Source: a bacterium UBP2_UBA4780 (lineage in GTDB: Bacteria; Edwardsbacteria; AC1; EtOH8). From it: a DNA stretch of 13,109 bases. Every line of letters starts with the position of its first letter. The stretch's first letter is position 1. The translations under genes were made by a program, and so were the position numbers. Below are positions 7,439 through 13,109 of this stretch, piece after piece. Where the stretch lies: assembly GCA_002403115.1 (NCBI GenBank), contig DHHE01000166.1:1-13109 (forward strand), read 5' to 3'. Under the pieces are notes generated by a model. That model was not told the DNA's origin. It did no database searches and saw only the letters and a program-made list of their open reading frames with translations.

Positions 7439-8763
7439 GCTCGTTTTCCTGCGAACCGTTTACCTTCGATCAACAGGCCGTCCTCGACAATAGTCTCCCC
7501 CCGCAGCAGCACGCGCCGCACTTCCAGCCCTGTGGTCTTTCCCTGGTATGGCTCGTAGACAACGGACAAGCTCGTTCTGATCTCTCGTTCGGCGCCCTGG
7601 GTTCCCATTATCACCAGGTCGGCATCTGCTCCCTTCCTTATTGAGCCCTTTCGTGGATACAGGCCGGCTATCTTGGCCGGATTGAGGGCCAGTCGGCGCG
7701 CCAGCACGGCCGGTTCGTTGTGCAGCTCGTGCATCAAAGGCACCAGCGCTCCGATGCCGGGCAGACCTTTGGGGACCTTGGAGTAATCGGAACGGTCCGC
7801 GTCCTTGTCCGACTTGGAAAACGCGCAGTGGTCAGTGACGTAGGCGTCGAATGTTTCCTCATGGGTCAGTTTCCACATCTCGGCCCGATTCTTTTCGCTT
7901 CTCAGAGGAGGTGAGCAGATATAGCTGTGTCCGTCGGTTTCTTTGTATTTATCCTCGTTCAAGAAAAGGTACTGCGGGCAGGTCTCGCAGGTGACGGCCA
8001 GGTCCGGCCTGGCCTGCGCGATCAGCCTCGCACCCTCGGCCGTTGATACGTGAACGACGTGGGTGCGGCATTTAGTCTTGACCGCGATCTCCATCACGCG
8101 TTTTACGGCCTCGATCTCGGCCTCCATCGGCCTCGACAGCGCGTGGCCGTATGGCGTGACGGTGCCAGCCGTCAGCGCTTTGGCGCGCGACAACAATGCG
8201 TCATCTTCGCAGTGCACCAGGACCGGCATGCCCATCTCCCTGATGCGCTCCATCGCCCCGCGCAGGTTCCGGTAATCCAGGAACAGCCCGGCCTCTCGGT
8301 AGGTGGTGTATAACTTGAAGGTGCGGAAACCGTCTGAAAGCAGCCTCTCGACGTAGGCCCAGTCCCCCTTCTCGAAACTGACGGGAGTCAGATGGAAGGC
8401 ATAGTCGCAGTGCGAATGGCCGTCGGCCATCGAAAGTGCCGCATCCACGGCCGCTGCCAATGACGCGCCCGGACGCTGGGTGATGAAGCCGCACAGCGTG
8501 GTGATCCCGTTGCGCAGGGCGATCTCCGAGCCGCTGGCCCAGGTGTCTGCCAATCGATACTTTCCGATCGTATCATCCAAATGGGTATGAATGTCGATTA
8601 AACCCGGCAGCACGTGCAGCCCCGTGGCGTCGATCACCTCGCAGCCGTCGATCGCGTAATCGATCTTGCCGATGTCAGCAAACAGGCCGTTATCTACCAG
8701 CACGTCGGTGACGGTCGTCCGGTCTTCAAGGTACACCGTGCCGTTGCGGACCAGCGTGCGCAT
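7435..8763 (-). CDS. hyuA: Dihydropyrimidinase/hydantoinase-family cyclic amidohydrolase
   Basis: A complete 442-residue amidohydrolase of the dihydropyrimidinase/hydantoinase/dihydroorotase group, which hydrolyses cyclic amide or ureide rings at a binuclear metal centre. All expected ligands are visible: DIHTH with H59 and H61, the lysine to be carboxylated in TFKLYTTY (K150), H184 in VHCEDD, H238 in HVVHVST, and D311 in VTDHCAF. Substrate-side PPLR and LPGIG segments are also present. It starts at an ATG overlapping the upstream PLP-enzyme stop by one base (TGATG), with AAAGG six bases before, and overlaps the molybdenum-subunit gene by four. In E. coli the equivalent position is HyuA/YgeZ. 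In a purine pathway it would open an imidazole- or pyrimidine-derived ring; exact substrate unknown. Allantoinase is a possible alternative. Confidence 0.9.
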   Translation of the reverse strand: MRTLVRNGTVYLEDRTTVTDVLVDNGLFADIGKIDYAIDGCEVIDATGLHVLPGLIDIHTHLDDTIGKYRLADTWASGSEIALRNGITTLCGFITQRPGASLAAAVDAALSMADGHSHCDYAFHLTPVSFEKGDWAYVERLLSDGFRTFKLYTTYREAGLFLDYRNLRGAMERIREMGMPVLVHCEDDALLSRAKALTAGTVTPYGHALSRPMEAEIEAVKRVMEIAVKTKCRTHVVHVSTAEGARLIAQARPDLAVTCETCPQYLFLNEDKYKETDGHSYICSPPLRSEKNRAEMWKLTHEETFDAYVTDHCAFSKSDKDADRSDYSKVPKGLPGIGALVPLMHELHNEPAVLARRLALNPAKIAGLYPRKGSIRKGADADLVIMGTQGAEREIRTSLSVVYEPYQGKTTGLEVRRVLLRGETIVEDGLLIEGKRFAGKRA

Positions 8764-9977
8764 CAGGTGCCTTTGACGGCCGATAAAATAGGCTGGATAG
8801 GCCTTGGCAGTTTCAGTCCAGCCAATGGCGTGTCGATATCCTTCAGCCCATGCCCGGTCACCAGCAGCACGATCTGCGCGTTCTTACCAAGTGTATTCGC
8901 TTTTGATATCTTGACCAAGCCCGCAGCTGCGGCGGATGCCGCCGGCTCGGAAAAAATGCCGGTGGTCCGAGCTACGAGCGCCTGGGCAGCGAGAATCTCT
9001 CTGTCGCTTACGGTCAGTGAGAAGCCCTTGCTGTCGAGGACAGCCCGCCGCGCCATGTGGGCGTTGCTGGGCGCGGAAACCGATATGGAGTCGGCGGTGG
9101 TGGACGGTTTCACCGCATTCCGATATTTACCGGTCATAATGTACTTGTGGATCGCGTCAGAAGTCTTAGCCTGAACGCAGGCAAGCCTTGGGATCTGCTT
9201 GATAAGCCCTGCTTGCTTCAGGTCCCAGAAACCCTTATACACACCTGAAATTATGACGCCGTCGCCCACAGGGACCACCACCGCGTCCGGAGCCTTGAAA
9301 TCGTTCTGCGCCCATATCTCCAAAGCCACCGTCTTCTTGCCCTCGATGGTCAGCGGATGGTAGGCGGTGTTGCGGTTGAGGCCTCCCCTCTTCTCGGTGT
9401 ACTCCAGCGACAGCTTAAAGGCGTCATCGTAGGTGCCGTCGACCAGGATGACCTTCGCGCCATAAAGCAAGATCTGCACCAGCTTGGCCTTGGGAGCGTT
9501 CTTGGGCACGAAGATGATCGCCTTTTTACCGGCCGCGGCGCATACCGCGGCCAGGGCGCTGGCCGCGTTGCCGGTGGACGCCGTCACGATCTGCTTATCT
9601 CCGATCCGGTTGGCCTCGGCCACCACCAGGAAAGACGCCCGGTCCTTGAGCGAACCGCTGGGGTTGAGCCCGTCGTTTTTGATCCATAGATTTTTTAGGC
9701 CGACTTCCCGGCCTAAACGCTCAACCTTGAAAAATGGCGTTCCACCGACGGGAAAGTTCGGATAATACTTGGGCTCGACAGCGGAAAACAGCCTCCACTC
9801 AGGTTTGCTCTTATCGAACCTCTTCGCGATCAATTTGTAGTCGAAAACCGCCTCCAGCACGCCGACCAGCGGCTGTCCGGGCCGGTATCTCGGGCCGCAG
9901 TCCGGGCAAAGGTAGCGCACCTCGTCCCGGCCATAGGTCCGGCCGCATTCGCGGCAGCAATAAACGTAATTTCCCAT
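8763..9977 (-). CDS. Threonine-synthase-like PLP enzyme with N-terminal zinc ribbon
   Basis: A complete 404-residue fold-type II PLP enzyme. Residues 7-27 carry a Cys4 zinc-ribbon pattern (CxxC of C8/C11, and C24/C27) as in archaeal-type threonine synthases. The PLP lysine is in SGSLKDRAS (K111), the cofactor-ring Asn in TASTGNAAS (N137), a glycine-rich phosphate loop in VPVGDG (about 235-240), and the threonine-synthase-like TGHGLKD at 374-380. Threonine synthase makes threonine from O-phosphohomoserine, but no hom or thrB gene is near and the gene is coupled to the amidohydrolase. In E. coli this slot of the cluster is held by YgeX, another fold-type II enzyme that cleaves 2,3-diaminopropionate. 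A catabolic beta-elimination role is therefore an inference; genuine threonine synthase remains possible. No ribosome site is visible because a repeat element ends three bases upstream. Confidence 0.85.
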   Translation of the reverse strand: MGNYVYCCRECGRTYGRDEVRYLCPDCGPRYRPGQPLVGVLEAVFDYKLIAKRFDKSKPEWRLFSAVEPKYYPNFPVGGTPFFKVERLGREVGLKNLWIKNDGLNPSGSLKDRASFLVVAEANRIGDKQIVTASTGNAASALAAVCAAAGKKAIIFVPKNAPKAKLVQILLYGAKVILVDGTYDDAFKLSLEYTEKRGGLNRNTAYHPLTIEGKKTVALEIWAQNDFKAPDAVVVPVGDGVIISGVYKGFWDLKQAGLIKQIPRLACVQAKTSDAIHKYIMTGKYRNAVKPSTTADSISVSAPSNAHMARRAVLDSKGFSLTVSDREILAAQALVARTTGIFSEPAASAAAAGLVKISKANTLGKNAQIVLLVTGHGLKDIDTPLAGLKLPRPIQPILSAVKGT

Positions 9978-9980
9978 TTA

Positions 9981-10000
9981 AACCACAGAGAACACAGAGG
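9981..10000 (+). repeat. Terminal inverted repeat, PLP-enzyme side
   Basis: AACCACAGAGAACACAGAGG. It contains two copies of CACAGAG with 9-base spacing. Its inner edge directly abuts the TAA stop of the GxxExxY ORF. Compared with the other end in inverse orientation, 16 of 20 positions match. Confidence 0.75.
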
Positions 10001-10381
10001 TTAAACAACTATTCTTTTAATACCGTCCCTCAATTTGAGGACGTTGAAGTTCATCAGCAAACCGACCTTCAAATCAAGCGCTTCCAGGTACGTCATCAGC
10101 TGGGCAAAGAAAATATTGTTCAGCTCGGATACTGCCTTCAATTCGACCACGATTTTCCCATTGACCAGGAAATCGACCCGATGATCCCCAATCTCAACAC
10201 CTTTATACTTGAGATTGATGGGGTGTTGTCGCTGAAAGGGAATATTGCGCAACCTGAATTCCTCAGCCGATGCATGTTCATAGATACTCGCCAATAGTCC
10301 CGGCCCCAAGATCGAGTGTACTTCCATCGCCGCAGCGATTATTCGTTCGGTTTCTTCTCGCAGAGGATATTCTTTGTTCAT
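10001..10381 (-). CDS. GxxExxY-family (PD-(D/E)XK nuclease-like) protein
   Basis: A complete 126-residue protein of the GxxExxY/PDDEXK_3 family. Landmarks are VHSILGPGLLASIYEHA (21-37), GVEIGDHRVDFLV (61-73), a nuclease-like core with D70 and E80-L81-K82, and the tail LMNFNVLKLRDGIKRIV. Size and order are those usual for the family. The function is not established; the core suggests DNA binding or cleavage. The motif that names the family (G-x-x-E-x-x-Y) reads GLLASIY here, so its Glu is Ala. The ORF starts nine bases inside one inverted repeat and stops exactly at the other, so it travels as a unit with them. It is an insertion into, rather than a member of, the purine pathway. Confidence 0.85.
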   Translation of the reverse strand: MNKEYPLREETERIIAAAMEVHSILGPGLLASIYEHASAEEFRLRNIPFQRQHPINLKYKGVEIGDHRVDFLVNGKIVVELKAVSELNNIFFAQLMTYLEALDLKVGLLMNFNVLKLRDGIKRIVV

Positions 10382-10390
10382 GTTTAATAC

Positions 10391-10410
10391 TCTCTGTGCC
10401 CTCTGTGATT
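10391..10410 (-). repeat. Terminal inverted repeat, ygeY side
   Basis: Read on the minus strand: AATCACAGAGGGCACAGAGA. It again has two CACAGAG copies nine bases apart. The mismatches to the partner repeat are at positions 3, 11, 12 and 20. The AGAG at its inner end lies about nine bases before the GxxExxY ATG and could act as a weak ribosome site. Confidence 0.75.
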
Positions 10411-10412
10411 GG

Positions 10413-11639
10413 TCATATCTTCCCGTTCATGCGGGCCACCAGCGCGGCATAGAACGCGGCCGCTCCCGAAAGGTGCTCCACCGGGCAGGCCTCGTTGGGG
10501 GCGTGGGCGTGTACCTCGTTGCCCGGCCCCAGCCCCAGGGTGGGGATGCCGTGCATCCCGGCGGTGGCCACACCGTTGGTGGAGAAGGTCCACTTGTCGA
10601 CCAGGGGTTCCTTGGCGAACACCCCCTTATAGGCTTCGACCGCCTGCTTCAGGTGCGGGGAATCCTCGGGCATGGCCCAGGTCGGATAGTATTTCTCGGC
10701 AGGATAAACCAGCCCGGTATAGGCCTTCTCCGCGTATTGCAGGACCTCGACCTTGAAGTCCGTTTCGTTAAGCCCGGCCCGTTTGACGGCGTCGGCCACC
10801 TCGGCCACGGCGCTTTCCTTTGTCTCGCCCAGGGTCAAGCGCCTATCAAGGTGCAGGGCGGCGCCGTCGGCCACGGCGCACAGCGAGGGAGAGCTGGAGG
10901 TGGCCTGGGTCACCGTCACCGTGCCCTTGCCCAGGAACGGATCGTGCCTTATCCGGTCGTTGAGCTTCTCGATCTCCAGGGCTGCTCGAGCGGCTTTGTA
11001 TATGGCGTTGTCGCCCCGCTCCGGGGCCGAGCCGTGGCATGAGCGGCCGTTGAAGGCGACGCGGATCTCCATCCGGCCCCGGTGACCCCGGCAGATGTTC
11101 ATGTTGGTGGGCTCGGTGATCACCACCAGCTCTGGCCTGATCTTCTCCTCTTTGATCAGATACTGCCAGCACAGCCCATCGCAGTCCTCCTCCATCACCG
11201 TGCCTGTGAAGAAGAGAGTGAACTGGTCGTTGAGGTTCATCTCTTTAATTATTTTTCCGGCATAGACCATCGAGGCCATGCCGCCCTCCTGGTCCACCGT
11301 GCCCCGGCCCCAGACCTTGCCGTCCTCTATCCTCGTCTCGAAGGGCCCACCGCCCTTCCAGGCGGCCAGGTCCCCGGTGCCCACAGTGTCGATGTGTGCG
11401 TCGAAGGCGATGACTCGAGGGCCGGAGCCGATACTGCCGATGACGTTGCCCAGTCCATCGATACGGACCTGGTCGAAGCCGACCTTCTCCATCTCCTCTT
11501 TGATTCGCTGGACGACATTCTTCTCCTGGCAGGAGGGCGATGGAATGCGCACCATGTCCATCAGGAAACTGACGGTGGCTGGTTCGTATTCCTTGGATTT
11601 CTGCACTATCTGCTTGTACAGGACGCTCATCATCAGCAT
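10413..11639 (-). CDS. ygeY: YgeY family M20-type hydrolase (selenium-metabolism-linked)
   Basis: A complete 408-residue zinc-dependent amidohydrolase/peptidase of the M20 family, YgeY branch. It matches E. coli YgeY in long remembered blocks such as VVxRIKEEMEKVGFD, GRGTxDQEGGMASMVYAGKII, EEDCDGLCWQY, SCHGSAPERGDNAI and VDKWTFSTNGV. Metal and catalytic residues are visible: H82 and D84 (DAHIDT), D116 (TVDQEGG), E150/E151 and E176 (TEPT), plus the C-terminal His in HAHAPNE. M20 enzymes cleave amide or N-carbamoyl bonds; in purine-degrading clusters YgeY is thought to hydrolyse an open-chain ureido/amide intermediate. Exact substrate is inferred. Starts at 11639, 11633 or 11630 are all possible; none has a strong ribosome site. 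It lies 154 nt after ssnA. Confidence 0.95.
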   Translation of the reverse strand: MLMMSVLYKQIVQKSKEYEPATVSFLMDMVRIPSPSCQEKNVVQRIKEEMEKVGFDQVRIDGLGNVIGSIGSGPRVIAFDAHIDTVGTGDLAAWKGGGPFETRIEDGKVWGRGTVDQEGGMASMVYAGKIIKEMNLNDQFTLFFTGTVMEEDCDGLCWQYLIKEEKIRPELVVITEPTNMNICRGHRGRMEIRVAFNGRSCHGSAPERGDNAIYKAARAALEIEKLNDRIRHDPFLGKGTVTVTQATSSSPSLCAVADGAALHLDRRLTLGETKESAVAEVADAVKRAGLNETDFKVEVLQYAEKAYTGLVYPAEKYYPTWAMPEDSPHLKQAVEAYKGVFAKEPLVDKWTFSTNGVATAGMHGIPTLGLGPGNEVHAHAPNEACPVEHLSGAAAFYAALVARMNGKI

Positions 11640-11670
11640 TCAAATGTATTTCTTTAGATTGGATGTCAGA

Positions 11671-11781
11671 TCCGCGCAAGCGGGCATCAATAATGGGCCT
11701 GGATTTCCGACTTCACGCCGGCGCTGAAGCGCGGAGTTTACACCAATGAAAGAGGTGGCGCGCAAGCACGGGAATGACAAG
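11671..11781. repeat. Degenerate GC-rich dispersed repeat in the ssnA-ygeY spacer
   Basis: The 154-nt spacer (11640-11793) holds two partial copies of a motif, CGCGCAAGCGGG at 11673-11684 and CGCGCAAGCACGGG at 11759-11772, the latter followed by AATGACA. Between them is a GGATTTCC segment (11701-11708) and a hairpin-forming CCGGCGC-TGAA-GCGCGG (11718-11734). This resembles decayed copies of the palindromic 'GTCATTCCCGC...GCGGGAATCC' intergenic repeats seen in many GC-rich genomes. No T-run follows the hairpin, so it is not a standard terminator. No convincing ORF is present. Confidence 0.4.
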
Positions 11782-11793
11782 ACCATTGGCGGT

Positions 11794-13109
11794 CTAGAAT
11801 CTGTCCCAAAGCTTTTTCGCCAGATCCCGGGACTTGGCCGCCGCTTCGGCCTCATCGATGTCCAGCTTCAGCTTCTTGTTCCGCATCAGCACCCTGCCCG
11901 AGGCGATGGTGGTGTCCACAACCGATTGCGACAAGCCGAAACAGAGGTGGCCCAGGAGGGTGCTTTCGTCGAACTGGGTCGGAGGATGATAGTCACTGAG
12001 GATGATATCGGCGTAGTTCCCTTCCTTAAGGACGCCCAACTTTCCGTTCCAATAACGGTTGGCGATCTTGGCGTTGTTGAATGCCAGGGTGGAAACGGCC
12101 TCCATGAAACCGCATGAGGGATCGCCGTGAGAAAGGTGCTGGGCCCACAGGGCCGCCCGCAGCTCCTCCAGCATGTTGACCGTCATGGCATCCGTGCCCA
12201 GGCCGACCAGGACGCCCTTCCGGGTCATTCTGACGATGTCGGCCACCCCGACCGCGTTGTTCATGTTGGACTGGGGATTATGGGCCACGGCCGTCCCGGT
12301 CTCGGCCAGCAGGTCCATCTCCCGCTCGTTCACGTGGACGCAGTGGGCGGCGATGGTCTTGGTGCCCAATATCCCATGCTGGTGGAGCCGTTCGACCACT
12401 CGCATCCCGAAGTGCTTCAGGCTGTGATCCTGGTCGCTTTGGGCCTCGGCGGTGTGAACGTGAAAGCCGGCGCCCAGGTCGCGGCCGGCCTCGGCCGCCC
12501 GCTGCAATGTTTTGTCGCCGATGGTGAACGAGGCGTGCAGGCCGAACAGCGCCCGCAACTGGTCATCGTCATCATTCTGGCAACGCTTGATGAACGCCGC
12601 GTTCTCGTCGATGCCCTCCTGGGCGATCTTGCCGCCATCCCGGTCCGACAGCTCATAGCAGAGCGAAGCCCGCAGGCCTACCTTCTTGACGGCCTTGGCA
12701 ATGACGTCGAGCGAGCCTCTGACGGCGAACGGTGACGCATGATGGTCTATCAGGGTGGTGGTGCCGTGCCTGACCGCGTCGATCAGCGGCAGCAGCGCGG
12801 AATAATAACAATCGTCCAAGGTAAGTTTTTTATCGAGCCGCCACCACAGATTCTCTAGCACCTCCTGGAAATTGGCCGAAGGCGCCGCCTTACCAAGGCC
12901 GCGCACCATGGTGCTGTAGAAATGCATGTGGGCGTTGATGAAGCCCGGCAGCACCACCTGGCCCGAGGCGTCGATCACCTTGTCGTACTTGTCGCGGAAC
13001 GTCTTCCGAGGAGCGATCTTCTTGATATACTTGCCCTCGCAAAGCACCGCGTGGCCGTAGAGCACCTTGTTTTCGTCGCCCAGGGTGACGACTATGCCGT
13101 TCTTGATGA
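11794..13109 (-). CDS. ssnA: SsnA-type putative aminohydrolase (5' end cut by window edge)
   Basis: Amidohydrolase-superfamily protein of the SsnA branch. 437 residues are visible; the reading frame continues upstream of the GTG at 13065 to the window edge as IKNGIVVTLGDEN, a normal N-terminal strand, so only a few residues are missing. The metal site is complete: HMH (visible residues about 60/62), HVHTAE (about 218), HCVHV (about 255) and GTDAM (Asp about 306). Blocks shared with E. coli SsnA include NLWWRLD, IDHHASP, VGLRA and HNxxSNMNN. SsnA relatives deaminate or hydrolyse purine-like rings; in such clusters it is a candidate purine or pterin deaminase, but its reaction is not established. 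It is the most upstream gene seen, so the operon promoter is probably outside the window. Confidence 0.92.
   Translation of the reverse strand, partial: IKNGIVVTLGDENKVLYGHAVLCEGKYIKKIAPRKTFRDKYDKVIDASGQVVLPGFINAHMHFYSTMVRGLGKAAPSANFQEVLENLWWRLDKKLTLDDCYYSALLPLIDAVRHGTTTLIDHHASPFAVRGSLDVIAKAVKKVGLRASLCYELSDRDGGKIAQEGIDENAAFIKRCQNDDDDQLRALFGLHASFTIGDKTLQRAAEAGRDLGAGFHVHTAEAQSDQDHSLKHFGMRVVERLHQHGILGTKTIAAHCVHVNEREMDLLAETGTAVAHNPQSNMNNAVGVADIVRMTRKGVLVGLGTDAMTVNMLEELRAALWAQHLSHGDPSCGFMEAVSTLAFNNAKIANRYWNGKLGVLKEGNYADIILSDYHPPTQFDESTLLGHLCFGLSQSVVDTTIASGRVLMRNKKLKLDIDEAEAAAKSRDLAKKLWDRF

Larger units (their letters stand above)
9981..10410 (-). mobile_element. 430-bp GxxExxY element bounded by 20-bp inverted repeats
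   Basis: A single small ORF fills the space between two inverted copies of a CACAGAG-containing repeat. The unit sits with only 2 nt between it and the ygeY stop and 3 nt between it and the PLP-enzyme start, in an operon whose other junctions are mostly overlapping. I see no clear target-site duplication. GxxExxY genes flanked by CACAGAG-type repeats occur in many unrelated genomes in my recollection, which suggests a transferable unit, but no transposase is present and mobility is inferred. Confidence 0.5.

Noticed and set aside
6605..7558. 317-codon plus-strand frame opposite the molybdenum subunit
   Set aside because: His/Arg/Gly-rich antisense shadow covering the hammerhead-domain region; no recognisable domain and no ribosome site.
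11640..11855. Short minus-strand frame across the ssnA end and spacer
   Set aside because: It starts inside ssnA in another frame and covers repeat-like spacer; no ribosome site or similarity, so no gene is called.

Overview
This 13.1 kb window is one almost gap-free run of genes, all on the minus strand (transcription from high to low coordinates). It reads as a catabolic operon of a GC-rich, Gram-negative-type bacterium. The outer-membrane barrel protein and exported peptidase imply an envelope with a periplasm. The gene set (SsnA, YgeY, HyuA-type cyclic amidohydrolase, molybdenum hydroxylase, YgeW) is typical of anaerobes that ferment purines. I cannot name the taxon; an uncultured anaerobe is an inference.

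Layout in transcription order: ssnA-type amidohydrolase (5' end just outside the right edge); a 153-nt spacer with remnants of a GC-rich dispersed repeat; ygeY M20-type hydrolase; a 430-bp element with a GxxExxY-family nuclease-like ORF between 20-bp terminal inverted repeats; a threonine-synthase-like PLP enzyme; a hydantoinase/dihydropyrimidinase-type amidohydrolase; the molybdopterin subunit and then the [2Fe-2S] subunit of a xanthine-dehydrogenase-family enzyme; a secreted oligopeptidase B; a small outer-membrane barrel protein; a nitroreductase-family flavoprotein; and ygeW, the knotted carbamoyltransferase (3' end just outside the left edge). Five junctions overlap by 1 or 4 nt, so most of the run is probably one translationally coupled transcript. 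No gap exceeds 300 nt. I see no tRNA, rRNA, CRISPR array or convincing terminator.

How the genes may work together: ssnA, ygeY, ygeW, hyuA and a molybdenum hydroxylase belong to the E. coli ygeW-xdhD 'selenium-metabolism-linked' region and to related clusters recently tied to anaerobic urate/purine breakdown in gut bacteria. In that scheme the hydroxylase acts on the purine, cyclic amidohydrolases open the rings, YgeY hydrolyses an open-chain ureido or amide intermediate, YgeW makes carbamoyl phosphate by phosphorolysis, and a fold-type II PLP enzyme (YgeX, diaminopropionate ammonia-lyase) finishes the carbon skeleton. Here the PLP position holds a zinc-ribbon threonine-synthase-like protein. 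No YgfK, no FAD subunit and no carbamate kinase gene lie in the window.

The least ordinary signals are the PLP enzyme in the YgeX slot, the small GxxExxY element fitted between two adjacent operon genes, and a G9 tract at the molybdenum/[2Fe-2S] subunit junction where a one-nucleotide slip would fuse the two subunits.
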